A stretch of 41,910 nt of DNA from Actinomycetes bacterium (GCA_021777475.1 JAJYDM010000011.1:1-41910); one strand, 5' to 3'. Shown: positions 1-7,470, numbered from the stretch's first letter. Numbers and translations are program-made. Notes: generated from the letters alone by a model not told the origin.

Positions 1-80
1 TATAATCCGCATAAACCAGTCGGAACTAACACGCGATTTATCGGGGGTTATGAACAGCGGCTGGACAGCCGATATCTCTC
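1..80. repeat. Diverged flank of left attachment site
   Basis: These 80 bases align without gaps to 3971-4050, the stretch abutting the 3' end of the intact tRNA-Gly. I count about 52 of 80 matches, and many of the differences are transitions. Each copy immediately precedes a tRNA 3' sequence. The simplest reading is that both are ends of related integrated elements (for example integrase arm-site regions), so another element probably continues left of the window. A diverged tandem duplication of the tRNA locus is the alternative. Confidence 0.6.
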
Positions 81-128
81 GAGCGGGCGACGAGAATCGA
101 ACTCGCGTTCTCAGCTTGGGAAGCTGAT
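81..128 (-). repeat. Truncated tRNA-Gly 3' half (att-like core)
   Basis: Forty-eight bases are identical to 4051-4098. They cover the anticodon arm, variable region, T arm and 3' acceptor strand of the tRNA-Gly(CCC) gene, plus one base beyond its end. The copy stops after the anticodon stem, where the sequence diverges, so it cannot make a tRNA. A 3' tRNA fragment in direct orientation to an intact tRNA is the classic footprint of a tyrosine-integrase element, and an integrase remnant lies inside the interval. Confidence 0.8.
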
Positions 129-622
129 ACGAGCATAATTTTCGTACAATCCTGACCAGCATGTCGTAAAAAGATGTCCTGGTGGGACTGAAAATAGATA
201 GTCCACCAGTATTCGTTACGTACCGTTACAGACCACTATTTTTTGGTCTGTTTGTGGTCTGATCATGGCGGCCACTACGGAGGGCTTATCCGCGTGGCAA
301 GTCTCGCTCTGTTGTCGGAGGAATAAGAGGAAGGGTGGTTCAACGGCCACCCACAATACCTCCGGGAGCGCCCAAACCGGTGCCTGTGTCCATTCCGCTA
401 TATATAAACAGAACAGAACAGATAAAACAGAACATCCCATCCCATCCTCCCCTTCCCGATCCTCCCCTCCCATAACAGCCGGCCTCAAGGTAATGCGAGA
501 CGGCTTCACCGCCGTTGACTCGAAGTTCAATGCGAAACCTAGGTCAGCCACCACCACAAGCCTTGTTAGACTGTGCAGGTCGGCTTCGATGAACCCGATT
601 TGACGGCTGCCGTGGGGGGAAA
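129..622. other. Non-coding island segment with C-rich tract
   Basis: I see no convincing gene here. Open frames on both strands have no recognisable motifs and one is full of low-complexity peptides. Around 410-435 there are short repeats of an ACAGAAC-like unit. Between 435 and 471 the + strand carries six runs of three or four C, so the minus strand is G-rich with short loops (G-quadruplex/i-motif potential). The rest looks like decayed island DNA. Confidence 0.5.
435..471 (-). other. G-quadruplex-type motif (G-rich on minus strand)
   Basis: C-runs lie at 435-437, 441-443, 449-452, 455-457, 464-467 and 469-471. On the minus strand this gives six G-tracts of 3-4 bases separated by loops of one to six bases. 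This fits the usual G3+N1-7 pattern with tracts to spare. Whether it folds in vivo is unknown. Confidence 0.5.
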
Positions 623-1495
623 GTGGAAGAGCCCGAAGACATGGCATCAATGATTCCGATCGCCCAGGTGGAGTCCTTCCTCGAACAACGGCAGTTCGTG
701 CCCGGCTACGGTGGTCCAAGAGTTTCAGTCAGATCTGGCAGGCTGCCGGATCTAGGTTTCGCAGTGCCGCTTCCGGAAGATGCCACCGATTTGACTTCAG
801 TGCACTACAAAGATCCCGAACATGGATCGCTTGAGTTAATCTTCTCTTCAACGCTCTCAAGAAACGAGATTGAATCCTTCTACACAGCACGATTGGGTGC
901 ACGAGGCTATTCGGTAAGTGGAAACCCTATGGTACAACCACCTCTCTTCAAAGTCTCCGGAGATGCAGCGACGCAGCCACTCATACTCTGTGGTGGTCCG
1001 AAAAATCCCGCATGGTCTATCGCGGTCCGCGCAAACAACAGCCCCAACACAGTATTCATTCGAATTCACTTCGATCCAGAACACTCACCTTGTGCGCAAC
1101 ATCGTGGAGGGCCAGAATTTCACCGCGGACTCATGGCCAGAATGCCAAGCCTTTCTCTGCCTACGGGCACCAAAGTTCAAAACCTCGGTTCAAGCGCAAA
1201 CAACAGAGAAGTCAGCCAGCACGCCTCGTTGAGTGGCGACACTTCCATAGCTGAAATAGTGTCGTCATTCCTTAATTCTCTGGCCGAAACTCAGCTCTCT
1301 GTGGTCGCCAGCGAGATAGGTTCGGCCATGGGATTCGTCGAGTGGTCATCGACAGAAACTGGAGACGTGGGAATCGTAACGGTTGTTCGTTTTGGCGGTA
1401 GTGCTGGCCAGTTCGAACTTACCTCCAGGATGCGCCTCGGATCCAACTCGCCTCCAACGCAATTTGGCGGTTTTACCTCAATGCCACTTTTGTAG
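623..1495 (+). CDS. Protein of unknown function with two related halves
   Basis: The frame encodes 290 residues from a GTG start preceded by a G-rich Shine-Dalgarno-like run (614-619); an in-frame ATG at 641 is an alternative. I do not recognise the family. The halves look like diverged copies of one domain. Residues about 45-150 hold 'VPLPEDA', then a helix 'IESFYTARLGARGYSV', then a Trp-containing strand 'WSIAVRA'. Residues about 173-270 hold 'LSLPTGT', a helix 'IVSSFLNSLAETQLSV' and 'FVEWSSTE'. This resembles the 'xPLPxGA...FYxxxLxxxGW' pattern of many actinobacterial exported or lipoprotein-like hypotheticals, but no signal peptide or lipobox is visible. The 5' end may therefore have been lost in the decayed island. 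No neighbour suggests a function. Confidence 0.5.
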   Translation: MEEPEDMASMIPIAQVESFLEQRQFVPGYGGPRVSVRSGRLPDLGFAVPLPEDATDLTSVHYKDPEHGSLELIFSSTLSRNEIESFYTARLGARGYSVSGNPMVQPPLFKVSGDAATQPLILCGGPKNPAWSIAVRANNSPNTVFIRIHFDPEHSPCAQHRGGPEFHRGLMARMPSLSLPTGTKVQNLGSSANNREVSQHASLSGDTSIAEIVSSFLNSLAETQLSVVASEIGSAMGFVEWSSTETGDVGIVTVVRFGGSAGQFELTSRMRLGSNSPPTQFGGFTSMPLL

Positions 1496-1618
1496 GCAAG
1501 TTTTCCCATGCAGTGACATCAGTCTGGATTGGCAGCAACCATAGTCGAAACGACTCATCGCTTGGTCAATGCGATCATAGCTGCCGCTACTCGAAACGAA
1601 AGTGATCCAAACATCATT

Positions 1619-1680
1619 ATGCATAACTACTAGGGTCTTCACTTTCCAGAATCCGCCAAAATGTGACGCCGCGTCACATG
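1619..1680 (+). repeat. Hairpin-ended island repeat, copy 1
   Basis: This stretch is about 74% identical, without gaps, to 3431-3492. It opens with the same 12 bases (ATGCATAACTAC) and ends in a hairpin: stem 1661-1667 with 1673-1679 around a GCCGC loop. The stem sequence differs from copy 2 but pairing is kept in both. It could be the subterminal hairpin end of an insertion sequence or a non-autonomous element, or a terminator-like repeat. It sits 123 bases after the preceding + strand gene. No other gene is visible between 1496 and 1798. Confidence 0.6.
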
Positions 1681-1798
1681 TCCGTGAACATGGCAGCGTT
1701 ACCAGGTCACCATCCATCATTATGTTCTGGACACCAGGTCGGTTCGATACCCCGAAGGTTTCATCGTTACTGGTTGCCCGGTGCCCAGTTCGGCCGAT

Positions 1799-2263
1799 TT
1801 AGAGGGGAAGACCGGATTCCAGGTCCGCCAGAGCCTCGTCAATAAGTGCGACAAGATCGGTGTCGGGGTGTTCGACCCAGTAGAACGCGGTCGAGATCGC
1901 TACGCCAAGCACTGCGCCAGCGAGGGTGGCGACAACGTCGGTGAGCTGGCGGATGACCTGCGCGAACTGGTCGAGCATCGCCGCTCGCAGGGCGGGGACT
2001 ATGAGGGCCAGCTCCGCCCGCTCCTTCATGTCGGCCAAGTCCTGGTCATCCATCGTCGCGAACACCGCACGCAGCCCATGACGGATGGCCTCGACTGGGC
2101 CAAGCTGCGCTGGTTGGGTGCGGCAGGCTTCGATTATGAGCGGGTCATAGTTGTCTGTGAGCATGAGGTCTTCTTTGGACGGGAAGTAGCGGAAGAGGGT
2201 GCTGGTTGACACCAGCGCTGCCTCGGCGATCTGCTCGGTGGTCGTCTCGTGATAGCCCTGCAA
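1799..2263 (-). pseudogene. TetR-family regulator, 5'-truncated and internally deleted
   Basis: The frame from a TTG at 2263 encodes 154 residues. The first half of the protein is a clear TetR DNA-binding domain: 'TTTEQIAEAALVSTSTLFRYFPSKEDL' spans the recognition helix and the YFPSKE signature. The usual helix 1 (pattern R..A..LF...GY) is missing. In-frame sequence upstream of the TTG is unrelated, so the 5' end appears lost by recombination near 2264. In the ligand-binding domain 'VVA' runs straight into 'TLAGAVLG', where relatives have roughly a dozen more residues, so a short in-frame deletion is likely. Its GC is higher than the flanks, in keeping with transfer. It probably no longer binds DNA normally. 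Confidence 0.65.
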
Positions 2264-2647
2264 ACTATGTCGTGAATCTTTAGAAACTTGAGGCGCATTT
2301 GCCCTCCTGTTCTGGTGTTGTCTTTGGTGGATAGCTGGGTTCTTGCCGCGGTGGACTCGTAAACGCCAGCTACTAGAGTGGGCGCTTGCACGGGCTGCAT
2401 GCCTGGAAGATTCGGAGTCAGACCACTGTGCTTCGGACCGGAGCTGCGGAGCTTCAGGATTTTAAGATCAAGCCACTCTTTAAGCGGGTGGCTTCTCTTG
2501 GTCAGGAAGTGGATCGTAAATTGTTTGAACAGCTACGAGATCCAAATTGCGTCTAACAGAAAATTCCTGAGAGGACTTCAGCTTGATTTCCGGTTACAAC
2601 TACAGCTATTATAATAGGGGTTATATACGGGTTATAGGAGGATCCTG
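2264..2647. promoter_or_regulatory. Intergenic region with promoter and RBS of the RHH-ClpN gene
   Basis: No gene is visible between the TetR remnant and 2648. A good -10 box (TATAAT, 2610-2615) lies 32 bases before the ATG; no -35 at standard spacing is convincing. A strong Shine-Dalgarno (ATAGGAGG, 2634-2641) lies six bases before the ATG. The short AT-rich stretch at 2600-2640 contrasts with the GC-rich coding sequence that follows. Confidence 0.5.
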
Positions 2648-3397
2648 ATGCCAAAGATCAACGTCTACCTTCCCGACGCGCTCGCGTCGGCAGTCAAAGA
2701 CGCCGCTGTGCCAGTGTCCGCGGTGTGCCAGGCGGCGCTCTCGGAGGCGGTGGAGCGCGTAGGACGAACCCGGAGGGGCATCGCGGCGCTGCGAGACCCC
2801 ACGACTCCCGCTGCCATCCTCGACCAGATCGGGGAGGGCATCCGGAAGCGGATGACCCCACGACTCGTTGCCACGCTCAGGACCGCCGCCTTGAATGCTG
2901 AGGGTCAAGCCCGCTTCGCGGTGTCGTCACTCGACCTCTTACACGGCCTCCTCGACGACGGCGAGAACCTCGCGGTGCGCCTATTGCTGTCCCAAGGTGT
3001 TGACGTCGATGCGCTTGTCGAGGCGACCGGGGCGAGCCAGACGGACGAACCCGGCCCCCCAGCCTACGAGTCGTCTCACATGCTCCTCGGGCGGCTCACA
3101 ATGCCAGGGCGGCTCGCGTGTGCTGCCGCGCTGGAAGCGGTCGTGAAACTCGGCCACAACTACGTGGGGTGCGAACACCTTCTCGTCGGCCTTGCCACCT
3201 GCGATGGCAAGGCCCGAGACATCTTGGTCGAACACGGCGTCCAAGCCACGGCGCTCCGTCAGGCCATCAGTGCTGCCGCTGCAGGGGTCATGCTGGAGCG
3301 AAGTCGATCTGCCGACCGGAGTGATGCCACGGTTGCCGATCTCCAGCGCCGACTCGAGGCCGTCGAGCGCCAACTTGCCGGCACTCCCGGCGCGTGA
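2648..3397 (+). CDS. Ribbon-helix-helix/Clp-N domain fusion protein
   Basis: This 249-residue protein has three parts. Residues 1-38 ('KINVYLPDALASAVKDA...') have the beta-strand plus two helices of a CopG/Arc-like DNA-binding domain. Residues about 69-126 and 150-208 are two Clp-repeat units; the second is best preserved, with 'LEAVVKLGHNYVGCEHLLVGLA' and 'ILVEHGV' as in the ClpA/B/C N-domain. The last about 20 residues (near 'LQRRLEAVERQLA') look like a coiled coil. There is no Walker motif, so it is not a Clp ATPase. A regulator that uses a Clp-N fold to sense or bind a partner is possible but unproven. It is the only gene in the tRNA-Gly island that looks intact with a strong RBS. Confidence 0.75.
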   Translation: MPKINVYLPDALASAVKDAAVPVSAVCQAALSEAVERVGRTRRGIAALRDPTTPAAILDQIGEGIRKRMTPRLVATLRTAALNAEGQARFAVSSLDLLHGLLDDGENLAVRLLLSQGVDVDALVEATGASQTDEPGPPAYESSHMLLGRLTMPGRLACAAALEAVVKLGHNYVGCEHLLVGLATCDGKARDILVEHGVQATALRQAISAAAAGVMLERSRSADRSDATVADLQRRLEAVERQLAGTPGA

Positions 3398-3430
3398 TCC
3401 CTGAATCCAGCCGATAACCCAAATATAATG

Positions 3431-3496
3431 ATGCATAACTACCAGGGTTTTTGCGTGTCAGAATCAATTGAAAAGTGATGCCGCGTCACTTTTCAA
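3431..3496 (+). repeat. Hairpin-ended island repeat, copy 2
   Basis: This is the homologue of 1619-1680. It ends in a perfect 11-bp hairpin: TTGAAAAGTGA at 3468-3478 pairs with 3486-3496 around a TGCCGCG loop. It starts 34 bases after the RHH-ClpN gene and ends 25 bases before the open part of the integrase remnant, so it may mark the boundary at which that gene was broken. It could also act as a terminator for the preceding gene, although no T-run follows. Confidence 0.6.
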
Positions 3497-3520
3497 CGGG
3501 TGTGGGTTCCCCCATCTTGA

Positions 3521-3781
3521 GCGACGGTTCCGTCTTCCCTGTCACCCTGGCGTCATCAAGCTCGTCAAAGCATCGGCAGGAGCGATCTCGACCTACATGA
3601 TCTCCGTCATTCAGGAAACAGGTGGCTGGCGGCAACTGGTGCGAGTACGAGAGAATTGATGGCTCGGATGGGGCACGCCTCCCCTAGGGCGGCTTTGATT
3701 GACCAACACGCTGCTGAAGACAGGGATAGGGCGATGGCAGCCGCATTGTCGAGTCTTTTCGAATCTGCGGAGGTCTTGTAA
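3521..3781 (+). pseudogene. Tyrosine integrase, C-terminal remnant
   Basis: The frame is open from 3521 to the TAA at 3779-3781 but has no start codon before 3659. It reads as the C-terminal catalytic end of an actinobacterial phage-type integrase. 'LDLHDLRHSGNRWLAATGAS' carries the HxLR box. 'TRELMARMGHASPRAAL' carries the late catalytic His. The nucleophile position, normally Tyr in 'RYQHA', reads 'IDQHA': codon 3701-3703 is GAC, one base from TAC. Everything upstream, including the first catalytic Arg and the arm-binding domain, is gone or out of frame. It lies about 270 bp from the attachment core, as expected for the integrase of this island. It is inactive. Confidence 0.85.
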
Positions 3782-4050
3782 ATTACCCGTAACGACCCAT
3801 CAGTTGCCCAACATGTGCGAACTTGAACACAGGTTAACTCCGACGAGTTCTGGCCAAAAGCGATCTGAATCTAGCCTCTAAGGCGGCCGGTCGATTGCAA
3901 ATTCCACACCGTGACTCGTTGTTCCCCTGCACCTAATGTGCCAACAAGAATGTGCGTGTCGTGGTCGGAATGTGGTCTGCGTATAACTGTTGGAACTGAC
4001 ATGTAATTCATCGGTCATTAGAAACAGCCGTAGAACAGCCAATATACCAA
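3782..4050. other. Non-coding stretch between integrase remnant and tRNA
   Basis: No gene is visible. The last 80 bases (3971-4050) match the left flank at 1-80 at about 65% identity without gaps and are the likely attachment arm region of the element. The remainder shows nothing I can identify. Confidence 0.5.
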
Positions 4051-4051
4051 G

Positions 4052-4122
4052 AGCGGGCGACGAGAATCGAACTCGCGTTCTCAGCTTGGGAAGCTGATGT
4101 TCTGCCTCTGAACTACGCCCGC
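4052..4122 (-). tRNA. tRNA-Gly(CCC)
   Basis: Read on the minus strand, all arms fold. The acceptor GCGGGCG (4116-4122) pairs with CGCCCGC (4053-4059) and the discriminator is U. The anticodon stem TCAGC/GCTGA encloses the loop TTCCCAA, giving anticodon CCC, which reads GGG codons. The T arm contains GTTCGATTC. No CCA is encoded. The 71-nt gene starts 41 bases from the divergently oriented dcd start. Its 3' half serves as the attachment core duplicated at 81-128. The tRNA itself stays complete. Confidence 0.95.
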
Positions 4123-4163
4123 AACTGTGATTTTTACTTTTATATACACTATCGTATGTACCC

Positions 4164-4730
4164 ATGATCTTGTCGGATCGAACTATAAAAGAAGAACTTG
4201 CTAAGGGACGAATAATAATTGATCCTTTGGATGAAGGGTGTATCCAGCCGTCCTCCGTGGATCTTCACGTGGACAAATACTTTCGAGTCTTTCGAAACCA
4301 TACTGCGCGGGTAATTGACGTGAAAGAGGATCAATCTGAGCTGACTGAGTTGGTAGAAATTACAGATGGTGAAGTGTTCATCCTGCATCCAGGTGAATTT
4401 GTGCTTGGTTCAACTGTTGAGAGAATTGGCATACCTGATGATCTGGTAGGGCGATTGGAGGGAAAGTCATCATTGGGCCGTCTCGGTCTATTGATCCATA
4501 CGACAGCCGGATTTGTCGATGCCGGATTCAACGGTAACATAACCCTGGAACTGTCAAACGTGGCGAATCTTCCCATCACGGTTTATCCAAATATGAAAAT
4601 TGGTCAGATCTCGTTTCTAAGGATGACGACACCAGCAGACGTACCGTATGGATCCAGGGTGGTGGGTTCGAAATATCAGGGGCAGCGAGGTCCAACTCCC
4701 TCGAGGTACTTTGAGAACTTCAGGAGATGA
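4164..4730 (+). CDS. dcd: dCTP deaminase, probably bifunctional (dUMP-forming)
   Basis: The 188-residue protein converts dCTP to dUTP, supplying dUMP for thymidylate synthesis. It matches the actinobacterial Dcd family over its full length. It has '[14 protein letters not shown]' (residues 96-109), the active-site block '[21 protein letters not shown]' (112-132, catalytic Glu at about 129) and the C-terminal '[14 protein letters not shown]' lid (168-181). The close match to the mycobacterial enzyme suggests it also hydrolyses the phosphoanhydride, giving dUMP directly, but this is inferred from similarity. The ATG follows the tRNA promoter region by 41 bases and has no clear Shine-Dalgarno, so a short or leaderless mRNA is possible. 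Confidence 0.93.
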   Translation: MILSDRTIKEELAKGRIIIDPLDEGCIQPSSVDLHVDKYFRVFRNHTARVIDVKEDQSELTELVEITDGEVFILHPGEFVLGSTVERIGIPDDLVGRLEGKSSLGRLGLLIHTTAGFVDAGFNGNITLELSNVANLPITVYPNMKIGQISFLRMTTPADVPYGSRVVGSKYQGQRGPTPSRYFENFRR

Positions 4731-4888
4731 CCTGTCTGTAGCTGAAGAACTAGTACCAGAGCTGTATTGCTTGTCCTCGAATTGTGATAGTCGCCCGATT
4801 CCTGGCTAATGTAAGCTAATGCATTTTCATATTGGACCCGAGAGTAAATAAACATGGGTTTTGCCTACGATCAGCACTCGGTTTGCTA

Positions 4889-4903
4889 GGGAGGATTTCG
4901 TTG
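4889..4903 (+). promoter_or_regulatory. RBS deciding a TTG start
   Basis: GGGAGG at 4888-4893 lies seven bases before a TTG at 4901. The frame stays open further upstream to a TTG at 4832 that has no RBS. The 4901 start puts the first membrane helix at the very N-terminus, as usual in this family. Confidence 0.7.
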
Positions 4904-6931
4904 AGATTACTCATAGGTGTGGTCATTTTTGTAGTGGCTGCAGTGTTTGCAGGCAGGAGGCTCCTTTTCCTCTATGGCCTTATTTCATCTGGCAAGCCGT
5001 CCCCGGGAAGGACTGAAAACGTTGGTGGCCGGATTTGGGCCGAACTCTCCGAGGTCATTGGGCAGCGGAAGCTCCTAAAAAAGACCGTTCCCGGCATTGC
5101 GCATGCCCTGACCTTTTGGGGCTTCATTATTCTTCTCGCCACGATTATCGAGGCTTTTGGAGCGCTTTTCAGCTCCACGTTTGCGATCCCTTTGATTGGT
5201 CATGACTCCTGGCTGGGGTTTTTGGAGGATTTGTTCTCAGTTCTGATTCTCTTGTCTCTGGGCGTGTTCACGGTCTTGAGGATAAAGAATGCCCCGTCGC
5301 GCAGACAGAGGGAGTCAAGGTTCTACGGTTCGCACACCGGTGCGGCCTGGATTGTTTTGTTCGGCATCACGATGGTGATCATCACGCTGCTCCTTTACCG
5401 TGCCGCTCAGGTTAACCTCGGGCACTTTCCGTATGGCGGCGCCGCATTCGCGTCTCATGCAATAGCGTCTTGGATAAAGGGGTTTGGCACAACGGCCAAC
5501 AAGGTCATTGAGGTCACGTTCCTGGAACTCAACATAGCTGTGATCATGGGATTCCTTGTGTTCGTCACCTACTCCAAGCACCTGCACATCTTCACCGCGC
5601 CGCTGAACATCATATTTTCACGTCGCCCGAAGGCATTGGGGGCGCTTGGCAATACCCCAAACATGGATCCAGAGCAACTGAGCGAGGATGACGTTTTCGG
5701 TGTTGGGCAGATTGAGCACTTAACCTGGAAACAAAATCTCGATCTCGCAACTTGCACCGAGTGTGGAAGGTGTCAGGAGCAGTGTCCGGCCTGGAATACC
5801 GGTAAGCCGCTGTCGCCAAAGCTGCTCATTATGAATCTCCGTGACCACCTTTTCAAGTCCGCTCCATCTCTCATCGGACCCGGTGCGGCCAAGACCACTC
5901 AAGTCCCACTTGTTCCGGATGTGATCGATACCAATGTGCTCTGGTCCTGTACCACCTGCGGTGCCTGTGTAGAGGCCTGCCCGGTGGACATAGAACACAT
6001 TGACGTCATTGTCGATATGCGACGTTACAAAGTGCTGATGGACTCCGAATTCCCGACTGAGGCCAACTTGATGTTGAGGAACGTGGAGAATCAAGGCGAT
6101 CCTTGGGGTCTCGGTCAGTCCAAGAGGCTTGACTGGACCAAGAGTCTCGATTTTGAAGTCCCTGTTATCACGGGTGAGATTCCCGGAGATGTCGAGTACC
6201 TCTTCTGGGTGGGATGCGCTGGCGCACTGGATGAAAGAGCCGCAAAGACAACCCAGAGCGTGGCCAGGCTTCTCAATGCGGGCGGCGTCAAATTTGGTGT
6301 GCTTGGTCCCAAAGAGTCATGCACAGGCGACCCTGCCAGACGGTTGGGTAATGAGTACCTTTACCAGATGCAGGCAATGGCTAACATCGAGACGCTCAAT
6401 GGGGCCAAGGTGAAAAAGATCATCGCCTCTTGTCCTCATTGCGTCAATTCGTTGGCCAATGAGTACCCTTCCCTCGGCGGCAACTACGAGGTGATCCACC
6501 ATTCACAGGTTTTGGAAAGACTGGTATCTGAGAGAAAGCTTTTCCCGGTTACCCCCGTCAATGCCACGGTCACCTATCACGATCCCTGCTATCTAGGTAG
6601 GCACAACTCGGTCTACGATGAGCCACGGTCGGTTCTCAGTTCTGTGCCGGGCTTGAAGACCGTCGAAATGCACAAGCACCGCTCTAAGGGCTTTTGCTGT
6701 GGTGCTGGAGGATCACGTATGTGGCTGGAAGAAAACATTGGCAAGCGGGTAAATATGGAGCGGACCGACCAGGCGCTTGTCACTGGTGCGGACATGGTGT
6801 CGACGGCATGCCCCTATTGCATGATCATGCTTGATGACGGGGTAAAACAGCGGCAGGCGGAGGGCACAGCATCGGAAGAGATGAAGGTGATGGATGTCGC
6901 TCAGGTCTTGGAGAGGTCTTTGAGCGAATAG
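4901..6931 (+). CDS. etfD: Membrane Fe-S oxidoreductase, EtfD-like (HdrD/GlpC-type)
   Basis: The 676-residue protein couples a membrane domain to cytoplasmic iron-sulfur and CCG domains. Residues 1-250 contain about five or six hydrophobic helices of the nitrate-reductase-gamma/HdrE type. They are followed by two 4Fe-4S motifs, 'CTECGRCQEQCP' (from about 285) and 'CTTCGACVEACP' (from about 350). Two cysteine-rich CCG blocks include 'DPCYLGRH', 'GFCCGAGG' (about 597-604) and 'CPYC'. This layout matches mycobacterial EtfD (Rv0338c), which passes electrons from electron-transfer flavoprotein during fatty-acid oxidation to menaquinone. No etfAB lies in the window, so the partner is inferred. It is followed by a strong terminator hairpin. 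Confidence 0.85.
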   Translation: MRLLIGVVIFVVAAVFAGRRLLFLYGLISSGKPSPGRTENVGGRIWAELSEVIGQRKLLKKTVPGIAHALTFWGFIILLATIIEAFGALFSSTFAIPLIGHDSWLGFLEDLFSVLILLSLGVFTVLRIKNAPSRRQRESRFYGSHTGAAWIVLFGITMVIITLLLYRAAQVNLGHFPYGGAAFASHAIASWIKGFGTTANKVIEVTFLELNIAVIMGFLVFVTYSKHLHIFTAPLNIIFSRRPKALGALGNTPNMDPEQLSEDDVFGVGQIEHLTWKQNLDLATCTECGRCQEQCPAWNTGKPLSPKLLIMNLRDHLFKSAPSLIGPGAAKTTQVPLVPDVIDTNVLWSCTTCGACVEACPVDIEHIDVIVDMRRYKVLMDSEFPTEANLMLRNVENQGDPWGLGQSKRLDWTKSLDFEVPVITGEIPGDVEYLFWVGCAGALDERAAKTTQSVARLLNAGGVKFGVLGPKESCTGDPARRLGNEYLYQMQAMANIETLNGAKVKKIIASCPHCVNSLANEYPSLGGNYEVIHHSQVLERLVSERKLFPVTPVNATVTYHDPCYLGRHNSVYDEPRSVLSSVPGLKTVEMHKHRSKGFCCGAGGSRMWLEENIGKRVNMERTDQALVTGADMVSTACPYCMIMLDDGVKQRQAEGTASEEMKVMDVAQVLERSLSE

Positions 6932-6950
6932 GACCTATGAAAAGGCGAGA

Positions 6951-6987
6951 AGTAATGGCCTGGTCTCATTAGAGCCAGGCCATTACT
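6951..6987. terminator. Bidirectional terminator hairpin
   Basis: A perfect 13-bp stem (6951-6963 with 6975-6987) closes an 11-base loop. It lies between the convergent etfD-like gene and the cNMP-binding gene, 19 bases after the first stop. Only a short T-run follows on each strand, so efficiency is uncertain. Confidence 0.75.
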
Positions 6988-7035
6988 TTGGTCTAATCTG
7001 TGTCAGGATAGCGGCCGGACAAAACCTAATGGAAT

Positions 7036-7470
7036 TTAGCCAAACGCCTTATCATCGGCGTCTCGAAGTCTTTTCGACATAGTCTCAAGCAGTCGAACCG
7101 CCATGGACGGAATCTCTTCAAGGACCGAGGTAAATTCCCGTGACGGCAGGACGAGAAGATCCATTTCCGACTCCGCGGTCACTGTTGCGGATCTTGGAAG
7201 GTGGTCAAGAAGTGAAAGCTCTCCAAATCCATCGCCTGGTCCAAGTATTGCAACCTCATGGTTGTTCTTGGTTACCTTTGCTCTTCCCGTAACAATAAGG
7301 CAAAATTCTTTGCCAACCTTGCCCTCTTCGCACAACACTGAACCCGGGTGGATGGTTACCTCATCGCAGGCAGACTCCAAAAGTGCAAGTTCCTTGCGGT
7401 TGCAGTCGCTGAAAAGCCAGCTGGACCGGAGCGCATTGGCTTTTGAATCTTTAACTTCATTTTTAACCAT
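7036..7470 (-). CDS. Stand-alone cyclic-nucleotide-binding domain protein
   Basis: The 144-residue protein is essentially one CNB beta-barrel. 'GSVLCEEGKVGKEFCLIVTGRAKV' precedes the phosphate-binding cassette 'GDGFGELSLLDHLPRSATV' (about 79-97), which has the Glu that contacts the ribose and the Arg that contacts the cyclic phosphate. No HTH follows, so it is not a CRP-type activator by itself. It may be a cAMP-responsive subunit of a partner protein. A similar barrel is used by actinobacterial Crp and by CNB-acetyltransferases. It is transcribed convergently to the Fe-S gene and divergently from the antiporter. Confidence 0.85.
   Translation of the reverse strand: MVKNEVKDSKANALRSSWLFSDCNRKELALLESACDEVTIHPGSVLCEEGKVGKEFCLIVTGRAKVTKNNHEVAILGPGDGFGELSLLDHLPRSATVTAESEMDLLVLPSREFTSVLEEIPSMAVRLLETMSKRLRDADDKAFG

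Noticed and set aside
216-719. Overlapping open frames on both strands in the left island segment
   Set aside because: Neither has a family motif. The minus one is antisense to the repeat tract and to the start of the 290-residue gene.
3878-4165. A 95-residue minus-strand open frame containing 'GRSSEAEHQLPKLRTRVRFSSPA'
   Set aside because: That peptide is the translation of the tRNA-Gly gene and is a well-known spurious product.
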